A stretch of DNA of 47,592 nt from the NCBI GenBank assembly GCA_025965975.1, contig JAOPVX010000162.1:1-47592 (forward strand), written 5' to 3'. Every line of letters starts with the position of its first letter. Position 1 is the first letter of the stretch. Shown one piece after another: positions 1-9,810 of this stretch. The DNA comes from Mycobacterium sp. Its GTDB lineage: Bacteria; Actinomycetota; Actinomycetes; Mycobacteriales; Mycobacteriaceae. A program made the position numbers and the translations under genes. The notes below the pieces were generated by a model, which did not search any database, was not told the DNA's origin, and saw only the letters and a program-made list of their open reading frames with translations.

Positions 1-313
<313 letters not shown>

Positions 314-650
314 TCATGTGACGAGCGGTGTCGTGTTTGGCTCGGGGAGCTCATTACTGTGGTTTATTCAGCAGACACCGGTCACGGCCCGGGCGGCACC
401 GAAGAACTACTTACCGCGCTACGTAGGTTTGCGGCGTCCGGTGACTGCTTGGCCGCGCGGTTGGTCGGCCGACGCATTGCTTGGTCGGCGCCTTCACGGC
501 CAAACATGTTGGCAGTCATCGTCGCCGGGTCATCGGGCTGAACAGGTGCCGATGGAAAGCTTGCATGTGCGGTGTCCGCGTCCGCGGGCTGCCTCATCGG
601 ACATCGGCGACGGCGCGTGACGGCTGACCGGTGACTGCCGAGACGTCAAG

Positions 651-672
651 ACTTACGTATCGGCTACGTAGT
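651..672. promoter_or_regulatory. candidate operator: paired TACGTA hexamers
   Basis: Two self-complementary TACGTA hexamers, at 654-659 and 665-670, are spaced 11 bp apart start to start (about one helical turn) and flanked by ACT and AGT, giving an imperfect dyad. A third TACGTA lies at 420-425. The arrangement fits a dimeric TetR-type binding site, and mmpS/mmpL pairs are commonly under TetR-family control, but the binding protein and function are inferred only. Confidence 0.3.
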
Positions 673-822
673 TGTCCCGTCGCCGCCGCGGTTGCCGCCA
701 CGGCAGTCTCAAACGCAGGCCGCCGGTGGCAATCACCAAAGCGTCGGGTGTTGGTCAATCGCTGATGCTCGACCGATCGGGTTCATGATCGTCCGCGACC
801 TTGCAGACCGATCGACCTGTTC

Positions 823-846
823 GAGAGCGGGCTCGCTCTCTTTTCT
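823..846 (+). terminator. intrinsic terminator upstream of mmpS
   Basis: GAGAGCG (823-829), a four-base loop and CGCTCTC (834-840) form a perfect 7-bp GC-rich stem, followed at once by TTTTCT. It works only for plus-strand transcription. No convincing plus-strand protein gene precedes it, so it probably ends a small RNA or acts as an attenuator in the mmpS leader. Confidence 0.65.
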
Positions 847-864
847 GCATAGCGGAGGTTTGCG

Positions 865-981
865 ATGCCGGTGCGTACTCGTCAATCACAGCCAACGAGC
901 GATGCTGGCGACCGGCATGTGACCGATTCGGTTTTCGAAAGATCAACGGGTGATGGGGATTCCAATGTTCAGTGTGGTTAA
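865..981 (+). CDS. putative 38-residue leader peptide overlapping the mmpS start
   Basis: An ATG at 865 follows CGGAGG with ideal spacing of six bases, and the frame runs 38 codons to TAA at 979-981, overlapping the mmpS start (965) in another frame. The peptide is hydrophilic (MPVRTRQSQPTSDAGD...), with no signal or membrane segment and no known family. The strong ribosome site, the position 19 bp after an intrinsic terminator, and the overlap with mmpS suggest an upstream ORF that couples or gates mmpS translation. It could still be chance; the ribosome site is the only strong evidence. Confidence 0.35.
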   Translation: MPVRTRQSQPTSDAGDRHVTDSVFERSTGDGDSNVQCG

Positions 982-1393
982 ACGGGCGTGGATACCTATG
1001 GTTCTCGTGGTTGTGTTCGCGGTCTCGGGATTGGGCGTTGTTCGGCTGCACAGGATCTTTGCTTCCCAGGACCTCAACGCTAACGCCGGCGCCGGTATCG
1101 AGATTGTGCAGTTCAACCCGAAGCTCGTGACGTATGACGTCTTTGGCCCGGCAGGGACCAGCGCCAAGATCGACTATTTCGACGCGGACGCGAACACGCA
1201 CGAAGTTGATGCGGCGCCGCTGCCGTGGTCAACCACAATCTCGACGACGCTGCCCGCGGTCAGCGCCAACATCATGGCCCATGGCGACGGCGATCTCATC
1301 GGCTGTCGCATCACCGTGGACGGGGCGGTCCGGGAGGAAAAAAGTACCGATGGGGTTAACGCCCAGACCTTTTGCCTGGTGAAGTCCGCATGA
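965..1393 (+). CDS. mmpS: MmpS family membrane accessory protein
   Basis: About 142 residues: one N-terminal membrane anchor ([20 protein letters not shown]) and a periplasmic beta domain ending in the family signature CRITVDG...CLVKSA. It reads most like the MmpS4/MmpS5 group ([26 protein letters not shown]). MmpS proteins partner an MmpL transporter in siderophore, lipid or drug export. I chose the ATG at 965 because it puts KRAWIP five residues in, as in MmpS5, with GGGG upstream; GTG 950 and ATG 953 are in-frame alternatives. The stop overlaps the mmpL start (ATGA), so the two are translationally coupled. Confidence 0.9.
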   Translation: MFSVVKRAWIPMVLVVVFAVSGLGVVRLHRIFASQDLNANAGAGIEIVQFNPKLVTYDVFGPAGTSAKIDYFDADANTHEVDAAPLPWSTTISTTLPAVSANIMAHGDGDLIGCRITVDGAVREEKSTDGVNAQTFCLVKSA

Positions 1394-4314
1394 CCACGAC
1401 GAGCACCACGCACGCCAAGCGACCCTTGATCCCCCACGCAATCCGCCTGTTGGCGGTGCCAATCATCCTGCTCTGGATCCTGATCACCGTCGTGGTGAAT
1501 ACGATCGCCCCGACATTGGAAGTGGTCGGGGAGGCGCACGCGGCACCGATGACCCCCAACGACGCCCCGTCCATGATCGCGATGCAGCGTATGGGTCATA
1601 ACTTCAAGGAATTCAATTCCAACAGTACGGTGATGATCGTAGTAGAAGGTCAGCAACCGCTCGGCGATGACGCTCACAAGTACTACAACAGCATCGTCTC
1701 GAAGCTGCAGCAGGATCCCACACATATTCAGCACATTCAGGACTTTTGGGGGGATCCGTTAACGGCAGCGGGAGCCCAGAGCGCCGACGCTAAGGCCGCC
1801 TATGTGATGTTGAATCTCGCCGGTAACCAAGGCGAGAGCTTGGCGAACGAATCCGTCGACGCTGTGCGCAAGGCCGTGGAACACACGCCGGCGCCGCCCG
1901 GGGTGAAGGCCTATGTCACCGGTCCTGCTGCCCTCACTAATGATCTGCACATCATCGGCAACGCAAGCCTCGCGAAGGTCACGGTGTTTACCCTCGGGGC
2001 GATCGCGATCATGTTGCTTCTTGTCTATCGCTCTGTGGTCACCACACTGATCCAGCTTTTCTTGACCGGGATCGGGTTGGCCTCGTCTCGAGGCGTTGTC
2101 GCGGTTCTCGGCAACCACAACGTCTTTGGACTCACGACGTTCGTCTCGAATCTCCTCACAATGCTGGGGATCGCGGCGGCCACAGACTACGGGATATTCC
2201 TGTTCGGCCGTTATCGAGAGGCGCGTCTGGCCGGGGAGGATCGGGAAACCGCCTACTACACCACGTTTCGTTCAGTCACTCCTGTGGTCTTGGGTTCGGG
2301 CCTGACGATCGCCGGGGCGACCTACTGTCTGAGCCTCGCGCGTCTGCCGTACTTCCAAACGATGGGTGCACCCACGGCCATTGGAATGCTCGTCGTCGTC
2401 GCGGCCGCGCTCACGCTTGGGCCGGCTGTTCTGTTCGTGGGCAGCCGTTTCGGTCTCTTCGAAGCCAAGCGCGCGGCTCAGGGTCGGCTGTGGCGGCGGG
2501 TGGGTACCGCGGTGGTCCGGTGGCCCGCCCCGATCCTTGTCGCCAGTGCGGTGGTCGTCCTGATCGGCATGGTGGCCTTGCCCGGATATACGACGGCTTA
2601 CAACGATCGCTACTACCTGCCCAACAATGCCCCGGTCAATCTCGGATTCGCGGCCGCCGACCGGCATTTTTCGCAGGCCCGGATGAATCCCGACATTTTG
2701 ATGATCGAGGCCGACCACGATATGCGCAATCCGGCCGACATGCTGGTGTTGGACAGGGTGGCCAAAAACGTCCTCCGCACCGTGGGTATCGCGATGACAC
2801 AGGACATCACCCGGCCGTTAGGAATTCCGATCCAACACAGCACAATACCGTTTCAGAACAGCATGCAAAGCCAGACGACGATGCAGAACATGCCGTTCTC
2901 TAAAGACACCCTGGCCGACATGCTCAAGATGGCCGATGAAATGCAGTTCACGATAGACAACCTGCAGCAAATGTACGGCATACTGCAGCAGGTCACCGCC
3001 ACTACTCACGACTTGGCCGGTCACACGAACGAAATCCAGGCCGACACCAACGAGTTGAGAGATCACATCGCGGATTTCGACGATTTCTTCAGACCGATTC
3101 GCAACTATTTCTACTGGGAGCCGCACTGCTTCGATATCCCACTGTGCTGGTCAACCCGGTCGCTATTTGACAGCATAGATGGCATCGACAAACTGACCGA
3201 CGCCCTCGGCCCCGTCGTCAAGGACACGGAGCACCTGGATTCGCTCCTGCCGCAAACGCTCGCGCTGTTGCCGCCGATGATCGACACCATGAGAACCATG
3301 CGCGGGTTGTCTCTGACGATGTACAGCACCATGTCCGCGACGATCAACCAAATGGAAGCCATGAACGATACTGCGATCGCAATGGGCCAAAGTTTCGACA
3401 CCGCGAAGAACGACGACCTGTTCTATCTGCCTCCGGAGGCCTTCGATAACCCGGAGTTCCAGCGCGGCCTGAAAATGTTCCTATCGCCGGATGGTAAGTC
3501 CTCTCGCTTTTTCATCACCCACCAGGGCGATCCAGCGACCCCGGAAGGAATCGCGCGTGTCGATGCGGAGAGGACGGCCGCGCAGGAGGGCCTGAAGATG
3601 TCCTCCTTGTCCGAGGCCAAAGTTTATCTCGGCGGTACGGCAGCGACCTACAAAGACATGGCCGACGGCGCGAAGTACGACCTCATGATCGCGGTGGTGT
3701 CCGCGCTCACGCTGATCTTCATGATCATGCTGATCCTCACGCGAAGTCTGGTCGCCGCGTTCGTTATCGTCGGCACAGCGGCCAGCTCCATTGCGGCTTC
3801 CTTTGGGCTCTCGGTGCTCATCTGGCAGGACCTCTTCGGCTTCAAAATCCAGTGGCTGGTGATGTTGTTGTCCGTCATGATCCTGTTAGCCGTCGGATCC
3901 GACTACAACTTGCTGCTGGTCTCCCGGTTCAAGGACGAGATCCACGCCGGATTGAAGACCGGGATTATCCGGTCCATGGCCGGCACCGGTGGCGTGGTGA
4001 CGGCTGCGGGCCTGGTGTTCGCCTTCACCATGGCCTCCATGCTCGGTAGCAATATTCGCATTCTCGCGCAGATGGGTTCCACCATCGCCGTTGGGCTACT
4101 GCTCGACACGCTGATCGTGCGCACATTGCTCATGCCCTCGATCGCCACGCTGCTGGGACGGTGGTTCTGGTGGCCGCAGCGAGTGCGCACCCACGCGGCG
4201 CGGCCGCCGGTTGCGAATGCCGCGGGCGGCGCTCACCGCTCAGCGACGGAGGCGGACGCGGCCACGACACAACCCCTCGGGATGGGGTCCGCGAGTTCGC
4301 AGGAGCAACAATGA
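1390..4314 (+). CDS. mmpL: MmpL family RND transporter
   Basis: 974 residues from the ATG at 1390, which overlaps the mmpS stop. It has the full MmpL architecture: TM1 at about 20-41, a first periplasmic loop, a five-helix block with the proton-relay pair Asp266-Tyr267 ([14 protein letters not shown]), a long helical periplasmic domain around residues 480-690, and a second block with Asp838-Tyr839 ([16 protein letters not shown]). Both Asp-Tyr pairs match the proton relay known from MmpL3, so it looks functional. The large second loop and the paired mmpS place it in the MmpL4/MmpL5-type group that exports siderophores, glycolipid precursors or drugs. The cargo cannot be read from sequence. 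Its stop overlaps the next gene. Confidence 0.95.
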   Translation: MTTTSTTHAKRPLIPHAIRLLAVPIILLWILITVVVNTIAPTLEVVGEAHAAPMTPNDAPSMIAMQRMGHNFKEFNSNSTVMIVVEGQQPLGDDAHKYYNSIVSKLQQDPTHIQHIQDFWGDPLTAAGAQSADAKAAYVMLNLAGNQGESLANESVDAVRKAVEHTPAPPGVKAYVTGPAALTNDLHIIGNASLAKVTVFTLGAIAIMLLLVYRSVVTTLIQLFLTGIGLASSRGVVAVLGNHNVFGLTTFVSNLLTMLGIAAATDYGIFLFGRYREARLAGEDRETAYYTTFRSVTPVVLGSGLTIAGATYCLSLARLPYFQTMGAPTAIGMLVVVAAALTLGPAVLFVGSRFGLFEAKRAAQGRLWRRVGTAVVRWPAPILVASAVVVLIGMVALPGYTTAYNDRYYLPNNAPVNLGFAAADRHFSQARMNPDILMIEADHDMRNPADMLVLDRVAKNVLRTVGIAMTQDITRPLGIPIQHSTIPFQNSMQSQTTMQNMPFSKDTLADMLKMADEMQFTIDNLQQMYGILQQVTATTHDLAGHTNEIQADTNELRDHIADFDDFFRPIRNYFYWEPHCFDIPLCWSTRSLFDSIDGIDKLTDALGPVVKDTEHLDSLLPQTLALLPPMIDTMRTMRGLSLTMYSTMSATINQMEAMNDTAIAMGQSFDTAKNDDLFYLPPEAFDNPEFQRGLKMFLSPDGKSSRFFITHQGDPATPEGIARVDAERTAAQEGLKMSSLSEAKVYLGGTAATYKDMADGAKYDLMIAVVSALTLIFMIMLILTRSLVAAFVIVGTAASSIAASFGLSVLIWQDLFGFKIQWLVMLLSVMILLAVGSDYNLLLVSRFKDEIHAGLKTGIIRSMAGTGGVVTAAGLVFAFTMASMLGSNIRILAQMGSTIAVGLLLDTLIVRTLLMPSIATLLGRWFWWPQRVRTHAARPPVANAAGGAHRSATEADAATTQPLGMGSASSQEQQ

Positions 4315-4652
4315 GATTGGCGAAATCTCTGCAACTAGTCGCGGTCGTCGCTGCGGCGATCGCGGTCGCCGCGCCGGCGTACGCCGATGTCGACACCGAT
4401 TTCGCCAACCAGCTCCACGGCTACGGCATCTACGGGCCGCGCGACTACAACGCGTGGCTGGGCAAGATCACCTGTAACCGACTGGGCAGCGGCGTCGACG
4501 CCGATGCCTACAAGTCGGCGGCGTTCCTGTCCAAGAACCTCCCACGGGACGCCACCACGGCGCAGACGTGGCAATTCCTCGCCGCCGCCATCAGCACGTA
4601 CTGCCCCGACCAGACGCCGGTCGTGACTACGGTTGCGGGCCGCGCTGATTGA
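4311..4652 (+). CDS. DUF732 small secreted protein
   Basis: 113 residues. The ATG at 4311 overlaps the mmpL stop (ATGA) and has CAGGAG upstream inside mmpL. A classical signal peptide (about residues 1-25, ending APAYA) is followed by a mature domain of about 88 residues of the DUF732 type: [13 protein letters not shown], one Cys in ITCNRLG and one in STYCPD, likely a disulphide. DUF732 proteins are common mycobacterial secreted proteins of unknown function. Strict coupling to mmpS-mmpL suggests it works with the exporter in the envelope, for example as a periplasmic accessory; that is inference. Confidence 0.85.
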   Translation: MRLAKSLQLVAVVAAAIAVAAPAYADVDTDFANQLHGYGIYGPRDYNAWLGKITCNRLGSGVDADAYKSAAFLSKNLPRDATTAQTWQFLAAAISTYCPDQTPVVTTVAGRAD

Positions 4653-4658
4653 GATGAG

Positions 4659-6275
4659 ATGCCCATGAACACACCAACGGTCGTGCGAAGTGTTCGTGCG
4701 GGTTCGGTTCTGCGAGCCGGGATCGCCGTGTTCTTCGAGAAGGCTCAGCCGTGGCTTTCCGAGCGCAGCGTCGCCGAGATCGTCGAATTGAGCCAGGCGA
4801 TGCCGATTCCCGCCGCTCCCGTCAACGACGGCGCGACGGCGTTGCACTGTCCGCAATACCTCGACCGCGAGTTCTTCGTCCAGGCCGGCGGCGACGATTG
4901 GCGGTTCCGCAGGCCGGGTGCGCCGTTCCGGTTGTCGCGGACACCGGCATTGCCTCCGCGCCCTGCACCTCCCCTTGGTGGGCAAGCTCCGGTCGCCGCG
5001 CGAGCGTCCGATTACGGGCCGGCAGACGCGGCGGCGGATCCGTCGATGCCGTTTGGAGCTATGAAGGTGGTGGACCTGAGCACGTTCTGGGCGGGTGCGT
5101 ACCTCACGTGCTATCTCGGCGCATTCGGTGCCGAGATCGTGAAAGTGGAATCGATACAGCGGCCCGACGGGTTCCGCTATTCGGGTGCATGGGCGTATGA
5201 GGGCGACCGTTGGTACGAGCGCAGCGCAATGTGGCAGGCCACCAACCTGAACAAGCGTGACATCACACTGGATCTCACGTCCGATAAAGGGCGCGACCTC
5301 GTCCGCCGGCTTGTCCGCGATGCGGACGTCGTCGTGGAGAACTTCTCGCCGCGGGTGATCGAGCAGTTCGGGCTGGACTACGAATCGCTTGTGAAGCTGA
5401 AACCCGACGTGATCCTCGTGCGCATGCCGGGGTTCGGCCTGCAGGGGCCATGGCGCGACTACGTTGGCTGGGCACTCAATTTCGAGCAGGCATCGGGGAT
5501 GGCGGCTGTCACCGGTTATGCCGAGGGTCCGCCGTGCAACCTGCAGGGACCTGCCGACCCCATCGTGGGGGTGCACGCTGGGGTTGCGCTGCTCGCCGCG
5601 CTCGAGCATCGGCGCCGCACCGGCGAAGGTCAGCTCATCGAGATCGCGCAGGCTGAGGTCACAGCGTGCGTGACGGCCGAGCCGGTGATCGAGTTCTCGA
5701 TGAATGGCGTTGTGCGCCCACGCGAGGGCAACCGACGGCGCGACTGTGTGCAGGGCGTGTACCCGAGCGCTGTCGACGGCGCATGGGTGGCGATCTCCCT
5801 CCGCCACGACGCCGATTGGGCGCAACTGGCAACGGCGATGGGCAGACCCGAGCTGCTCGACGACGCGCGGTTTGCGTCGGCTGATCACAGGCAACTTGCG
5901 CACGACGATTTCGACACGGTCGTCGCCGATTGGACGCGGACCCGAACCGCGGCCGAAATCATCGATGCGCTTAGCGCACGGCGCGTTCCGGCAGAACAGG
6001 TGCTGACGCCTTGGATGTACGACATGCCCCAACTCGACGCGCGAGGATACTACGAAGAGGTCGAGCACCCGGTCACCGGGCCGCACCGCCATCCGGGCTG
6101 GCCGTTGCGGATGACGCCCGGCCCCAGCCGACGGGCTCGGCGGCGCGGTGCGCGCGATGCGCCACCACCGGTTCGCGCCGCCGACGCTTGGGCAGCACAA
6201 CGAGGACATCCTGCAGGGTCTCGGCCTAATGGGTGCCGAACTCGAAGAACTGCGCGCACGACACGTCATCGGTGA
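4659..6275 (+). CDS. CaiB/BaiF family CoA transferase, N-truncated tandem form with C-terminal frameshift
   Basis: Residues about 130-485 form a class III CoA-transferase (CaiB/BaiF) domain: MKVVDLSTFWAGAYLTCYLG, GAEIVKVES, NLNKRDITLDL, DVVVENFSPRV and GPADPIVGVHAG. These enzymes move CoA between acyl groups through an Asp-CoA intermediate. Residues about 15-100 (QPWLSERSVAEIVELSQAM...RRPGAPFRLSRTP) look like the C-terminal third of a second CaiB domain, as in mycobacterial tandem CaiB proteins, so the first domain has lost its front. After RMTPGP the frame turns Arg-rich, while the +1 frame carries the expected ending (HHRFAPPTLGQHNEDIL...LRARHVIGE) to a stop at 6294. Restored length is about 544 residues. 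It follows the DUF732 gene by 6 bp. Start is ATG 4659 or 4665. Confidence 0.8.
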   Translation: MPMNTPTVVRSVRAGSVLRAGIAVFFEKAQPWLSERSVAEIVELSQAMPIPAAPVNDGATALHCPQYLDREFFVQAGGDDWRFRRPGAPFRLSRTPALPPRPAPPLGGQAPVAARASDYGPADAAADPSMPFGAMKVVDLSTFWAGAYLTCYLGAFGAEIVKVESIQRPDGFRYSGAWAYEGDRWYERSAMWQATNLNKRDITLDLTSDKGRDLVRRLVRDADVVVENFSPRVIEQFGLDYESLVKLKPDVILVRMPGFGLQGPWRDYVGWALNFEQASGMAAVTGYAEGPPCNLQGPADPIVGVHAGVALLAALEHRRRTGEGQLIEIAQAEVTACVTAEPVIEFSMNGVVRPREGNRRRDCVQGVYPSAVDGAWVAISLRHDADWAQLATAMGRPELLDDARFASADHRQLAHDDFDTVVADWTRTRTAAEIIDALSARRVPAEQVLTPWMYDMPQLDARGYYEEVEHPVTGPHRHPGWPLRMTPGPSRRARRRGARDAPPPVRAADAWAAQRGHPAGSRPNGCRTRRTARTTRHR

Positions 6276-6396
6276 AACCGCGCTCAACGCATAGCCGCCG
6301 CACGGCCCGCTGGGCAACGACGATCGCAGTGATTCGCAGCCGACAATGACGCGCTGGGCTTATGGTCCGAGGTATCTCGAGCGCGAGGAGACGCCG

Positions 6397-7560
6397 ATGG
6401 CCAAGCTGAGGTTCGGATACTTCATCGCACCCTTCCACCGCGCGGGTACCAACCCGACGCTGGCGCTGCAGCGCGACCTCGAGTTCGCCGAGCATCTCGA
6501 CGTGTTGGGATTCGACGAGGTGTGGTACGGCGAGCACCACTCCGCAGGCAGCGAGATCATCAGCTCGCCCGAGATCTTCATCGCCGCGGCGGCTGAACGG
6601 GCCAAACGGATCCGCTTCGGAACTGGCGTCATCTCGCTCGCGTACCACAACCCGCTGTGGGCTGCCGACCGCTTGATGCTTCTCGATCACCTCACCCATG
6701 GCCGCATCATCGGCGGAATGGGACCGGGCTCGCTGCCCAGCGATTCCGCGATGATCGGCCTGACCCCGACCGATACCCGCGAACTCCTCGAGACCAACCT
6801 CGACATCGTCGTACGCCTGTTGGCAGGGGAGACCGTGACGGCGAAAACCCCCACGCACGAACTGTTCGACGCGCGGTTGCAACTCGCGCCGTACTCAGAC
6901 GGAGGCATTCCGCTGGCAGTGGCGGCCGTCGCCTCACCGACGGGGGCACGGCTGGCAGGCAAGCATGGCATCGGCCTGCTCTCGATCGGGGCCACGCTTA
7001 TTGTCGAAGGCTTCGACGCGCTCGCCTATCACTGGGGCATTGCCGAAGAGCGCGCGGCCGCATTCGGCACGCAAGTCGACCGCAACAACTGGACACTGGT
7101 CGGGCCCTTCCACATCGCCGAGACCGACGAGCAGGCTCGTGCCGACGTGCGATTCGGGATCGAGCCATGGTTCCGGTACTTCCAGAAGGTCGCCGCCTTC
7201 CCTCAGATGACCATGCCCGGCGACCAGGTCGACGAGATGATCAACATCATCAACGACGCGGGTGCCGGTGTGATCGGCACGCCGGAACAAGCCCGCGCTC
7301 AGGTGCAGCGGCTGTGGGATCAGTCCGGCGGGTTCGGCTGCATGCTGCAGATGGGCCACGAATGGGCGAACCCAGCGGCTACGAAGCGATCTGCCGAACT
7401 CTTCGCCGCCGAGGTGATGCCCCACTTCCAGGGGCAGGCACAGCCCACGCTGGACGCCGCGACGCGTGCCAGCGAAGTGCGGGACGACCTGGCCCAGACG
7501 CAGCTGCAGGCGATCGACCACATGACGAAGAAATACCAGGACGAAGTCAGCGAGAAATGA
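6397..7560 (+). CDS. LLM-class flavin-dependent monooxygenase, limonene 1,2-monooxygenase-like
   Basis: 387 residues from the ATG at 6397, which has GAGGAG seven bases upstream; a longer in-frame opening back to 6346 has no ribosome site. The sequence has the bacterial luciferase-like TIM-barrel signatures: RFGYFIAPFH near the start, LGFDEVWYGEHHSAG, IRFGTGVISLAYHNPL, and GRIIGGMGPGSLPSD in the flavin-phosphate region. The combination FIAPFH...NPTLALQRDLE...GEHHS recalls the limonene 1,2-monooxygenase (LimB) branch, two-component enzymes that use reduced FMN and oxygen on terpenes. The exact substrate is uncertain. It sits about 100 bp after the CoA transferase with the same orientation. Confidence 0.85.
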   Translation: MAKLRFGYFIAPFHRAGTNPTLALQRDLEFAEHLDVLGFDEVWYGEHHSAGSEIISSPEIFIAAAAERAKRIRFGTGVISLAYHNPLWAADRLMLLDHLTHGRIIGGMGPGSLPSDSAMIGLTPTDTRELLETNLDIVVRLLAGETVTAKTPTHELFDARLQLAPYSDGGIPLAVAAVASPTGARLAGKHGIGLLSIGATLIVEGFDALAYHWGIAEERAAAFGTQVDRNNWTLVGPFHIAETDEQARADVRFGIEPWFRYFQKVAAFPQMTMPGDQVDEMINIINDAGAGVIGTPEQARAQVQRLWDQSGGFGCMLQMGHEWANPAATKRSAELFAAEVMPHFQGQAQPTLDAATRASEVRDDLAQTQLQAIDHMTKKYQDEVSEK

Positions 7561-7563
7561 CGG

Positions 7564-8463
7564 TCACCGCGGTGCCACTTGCGTTGGCTCCGTTGTGATG
7601 TCGCCAGCCTTTTCCTTGTGCCGTCGGGTCGCGAGCACGCAACCCGCCAGAATGAGCGCCAACGCGGCCACGTTCCAAGCCGTCAGCGGTTCGTGCAACA
7701 CGATCACCCCGGCCGCCAATGCCACCGCGGGGTTGATGTAGGTGAACACCAACGCGCGGGCCGCGCCCACTTCGCGGATTAGCGCGAAGAACACGATGAA
7801 CGCGAGCGCCGTGCAAATCACCGCCAGCCCGCCCAACGCCAAAAGCACTCGGGTGGACGGCATCTCGGACGGCCACATCGCAGCCGCGGGAGCGGCATAC
7901 ACCATTGCGGCAAACCCGAGGCACACCGCTGTCATCGGCAGCGCCGGCACATCGGCCAGGTACCGCGCCGCGATTAACGGCGCGATCGCGTAGCACGTCG
8001 CGACCATCAGCACCTCAATGATCGGCCAGCTGCTCCCGATGTGCGGGCCTGCGAGCACCCCGACGCCGCAGATGCCGATCGTCAGGCCGATGACCCGTTT
8101 GTAACCCAGTCGCTCACCGCCGGTGAAGCGGTCAAGGACCGCGGCGATGATGGGCGATGCAGCGATGAGCAGACCGGTCATCGAACTGGTCAGATGGCGC
8201 TCGGCGTCCGAGAGCAGCCACCACGCGGCGATGATCTCGAAGAACGCGAACCCCAGCAGGGCCTTCCAGTGGTTGCGGACGATCGTCAGGGTCTGCCGGG
8301 AGAACGCCAGCGGCAACAGCACCGCCGCGCCGACCGCGGTGCGCGCGAGCACCAGCACGGGAACCGACACGCCCTCGACGGCGACCTTGATCATCAGATA
8401 GGGGATACCCCAGATGGTGCTCATCGTGAGGAACAGGATCCATCCACGCGAGCTCACATACAT
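7564..8463 (-). CDS. EamA/DMT family transporter (10 TM)
   Basis: 299 residues with two EamA repeats and about ten hydrophobic helices: the first repeat opens with ILFLTMSTIWGIPYLMIKVA, the second with WPIIEVLMVATCYAIAPLIAARY and ends VLHEPLTAWNVAALALILAGCVLATR. The length and the conserved HEPLT before the last helix are typical of drug/metabolite transporters, usually exporters of amino acids or small metabolites. It converges with the luciferase-like gene (stops 3 bp apart). Substrate unknown. The 220 bp upstream of its start shows nothing I can name. Confidence 0.9.
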   Translation of the reverse strand: MYVSSRGWILFLTMSTIWGIPYLMIKVAVEGVSVPVLVLARTAVGAAVLLPLAFSRQTLTIVRNHWKALLGFAFFEIIAAWWLLSDAERHLTSSMTGLLIAASPIIAAVLDRFTGGERLGYKRVIGLTIGICGVGVLAGPHIGSSWPIIEVLMVATCYAIAPLIAARYLADVPALPMTAVCLGFAAMVYAAPAAAMWPSEMPSTRVLLALGGLAVICTALAFIVFFALIREVGAARALVFTYINPAVALAAGVIVLHEPLTAWNVAALALILAGCVLATRRHKEKAGDITTEPTQVAPR

Positions 8464-8685
8464 ACCCTACGAAATGTGGATGGACGGAATTCCCTGGTGG
8501 CCGCCGCGGTGGCTGGCGGGTGTTCGACTGCGACGGTGAGCCCTTGGTGGTGATGGCCAGCGGCGCACCGCGTCGACAGCTGCTCGCAGTCACCGATGGC
8601 GTTGCGATCCCGGTTCGTTAAGCGTCGAGATCGACGTTTTGCAGGCCTGCACTCGAACTTTTCCTGCCAAACGTTCGTTTCGGCG

Positions 8686-9810
8686 TTACCCCTTCGTCAG
8701 TTGCGCGTAGCGCGCAACGTGGAAATCCGTCGAGCCGAACTCGAACTGCAAAGCCGTGAGCCGCTTGAAGTAGTGGCCGATCGCCAGTTCCTCGGTCATG
8801 CCCATTCCGCCGTGCAGCTGCACCGCCTGCTGGCCGATGAAACGGGCCGCCCTGCCGATCGTCGCCTTCGCTGCCGATACCGCCCGCGCGCGGGCATCGG
8901 GCTCCGCCTCGAGGTTCAGCACCGCGAGATAGACCGCGGCGACGGCCTGCTCGACTTCCATGTACATGTCGACCATCCGGTGCTGAAGCACCTGGAAGCT
9001 GCCGATCGGCTGTCCGAACTGCTGGCGCTGTTTGCAGTATTCGACGGTATCGGCCAACACCTTGCGCATACAGCCCACCGCTTCCGAACAGATCGCCGCC
9101 GCACCCTCGTCGCGTGCCCTTGCGAGCGACGGCCACGCATCACCCTCCTCGCCCAGCAGCGCACTCGCGGGTAACCGCAGCCCGTCGAACACGAGGTCGC
9201 CTGCCCGCCGGTCGTCCACCGTCCGGTAATTGTGGGTCTCGATTCCCGTTGAGGCCGATTCGGTTTCGACGAGAAACAGCGAGAGCCCGCCCGGCGTCCG
9301 CGCCGTGATCAGCAGGTGTGTGGCGAGCGGCGCGCTCATCGCGACGATCTTCGAACCACGCAGCACCCATTCGTCGCCGTCACGGTCGGCAACCGTCGAC
9401 ACGTCCTGCCACTGCTCGCCGGATGTCGGCTCCGCCGCGGCCAGCGCCACAATCGCGCTACCGGCAACCACTTTCTGCAGCAGTGCTGTCGCCGCCGGGC
9501 CCCCCGCCCGTTGCAGCAGGCCAGCGGCCACCACGATCGTGTCGACGTAGGGTTCCACCACCAACGCGTGTCCGAGCGCCTCGGCGATCACCATGACTTC
9601 GACTGGGCCACCGCCGATTCCGCCAACGTCTTCGGGCAGCGCGGCACCGAGGATGCCCAGCTCGTCGGCGAATCCGCGCCAGATGTCGGGTTGCCAGCCG
9701 GACCCGGTCTTGGCCGCGGCGCGACTCTTCTCGAGGTCGTAGCGCGTCGACAGGAACCTGCCCAGCCCGTCACGCAGCAGTTCTTGTTCCTTGCTCAGAT
9801 TGAAGTCCAT
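8686..9810 (-). CDS. acyl-CoA dehydrogenase subunit, probably of a heteromeric FadE pair
   Basis: 374 residues with acyl-CoA dehydrogenase fold: helical N-domain (MDFNLSKEQELLRDGLGRFL), a short beta domain, and a C-domain with RQQFGQPIGSFQVLQHRMVDMYM and QLHGGMGMTEELAIGHYFKR. Where MCAD-type enzymes have the catalytic Glu (YEGT), this protein reads EFGST, with Phe before the Gly, so that base is absent. Its ATG abuts the stop of the partner gene at 9811 with no gap. Paired small and large subunits, each lacking residues the other supplies, are known for mycobacterial alpha2beta2 FadE complexes acting on bulky, steroid-like CoA thioesters. That assignment is inference. Confidence 0.88.
   Translation of the reverse strand: MDFNLSKEQELLRDGLGRFLSTRYDLEKSRAAAKTGSGWQPDIWRGFADELGILGAALPEDVGGIGGGPVEVMVIAEALGHALVVEPYVDTIVVAAGLLQRAGGPAATALLQKVVAGSAIVALAAAEPTSGEQWQDVSTVADRDGDEWVLRGSKIVAMSAPLATHLLITARTPGGLSLFLVETESASTGIETHNYRTVDDRRAGDLVFDGLRLPASALLGEEGDAWPSLARARDEGAAAICSEAVGCMRKVLADTVEYCKQRQQFGQPIGSFQVLQHRMVDMYMEVEQAVAAVYLAVLNLEAEPDARARAVSAAKATIGRAARFIGQQAVQLHGGMGMTEELAIGHYFKRLTALQFEFGSTDFHVARYAQLTKG

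Noticed and set aside
4335-6317. 660-codon open frame on the minus strand opposite the CaiB gene
   Set aside because: Arg/His/Pro-rich text without any family motif; it is a mirror frame produced by high GC third positions of the real plus-strand gene.
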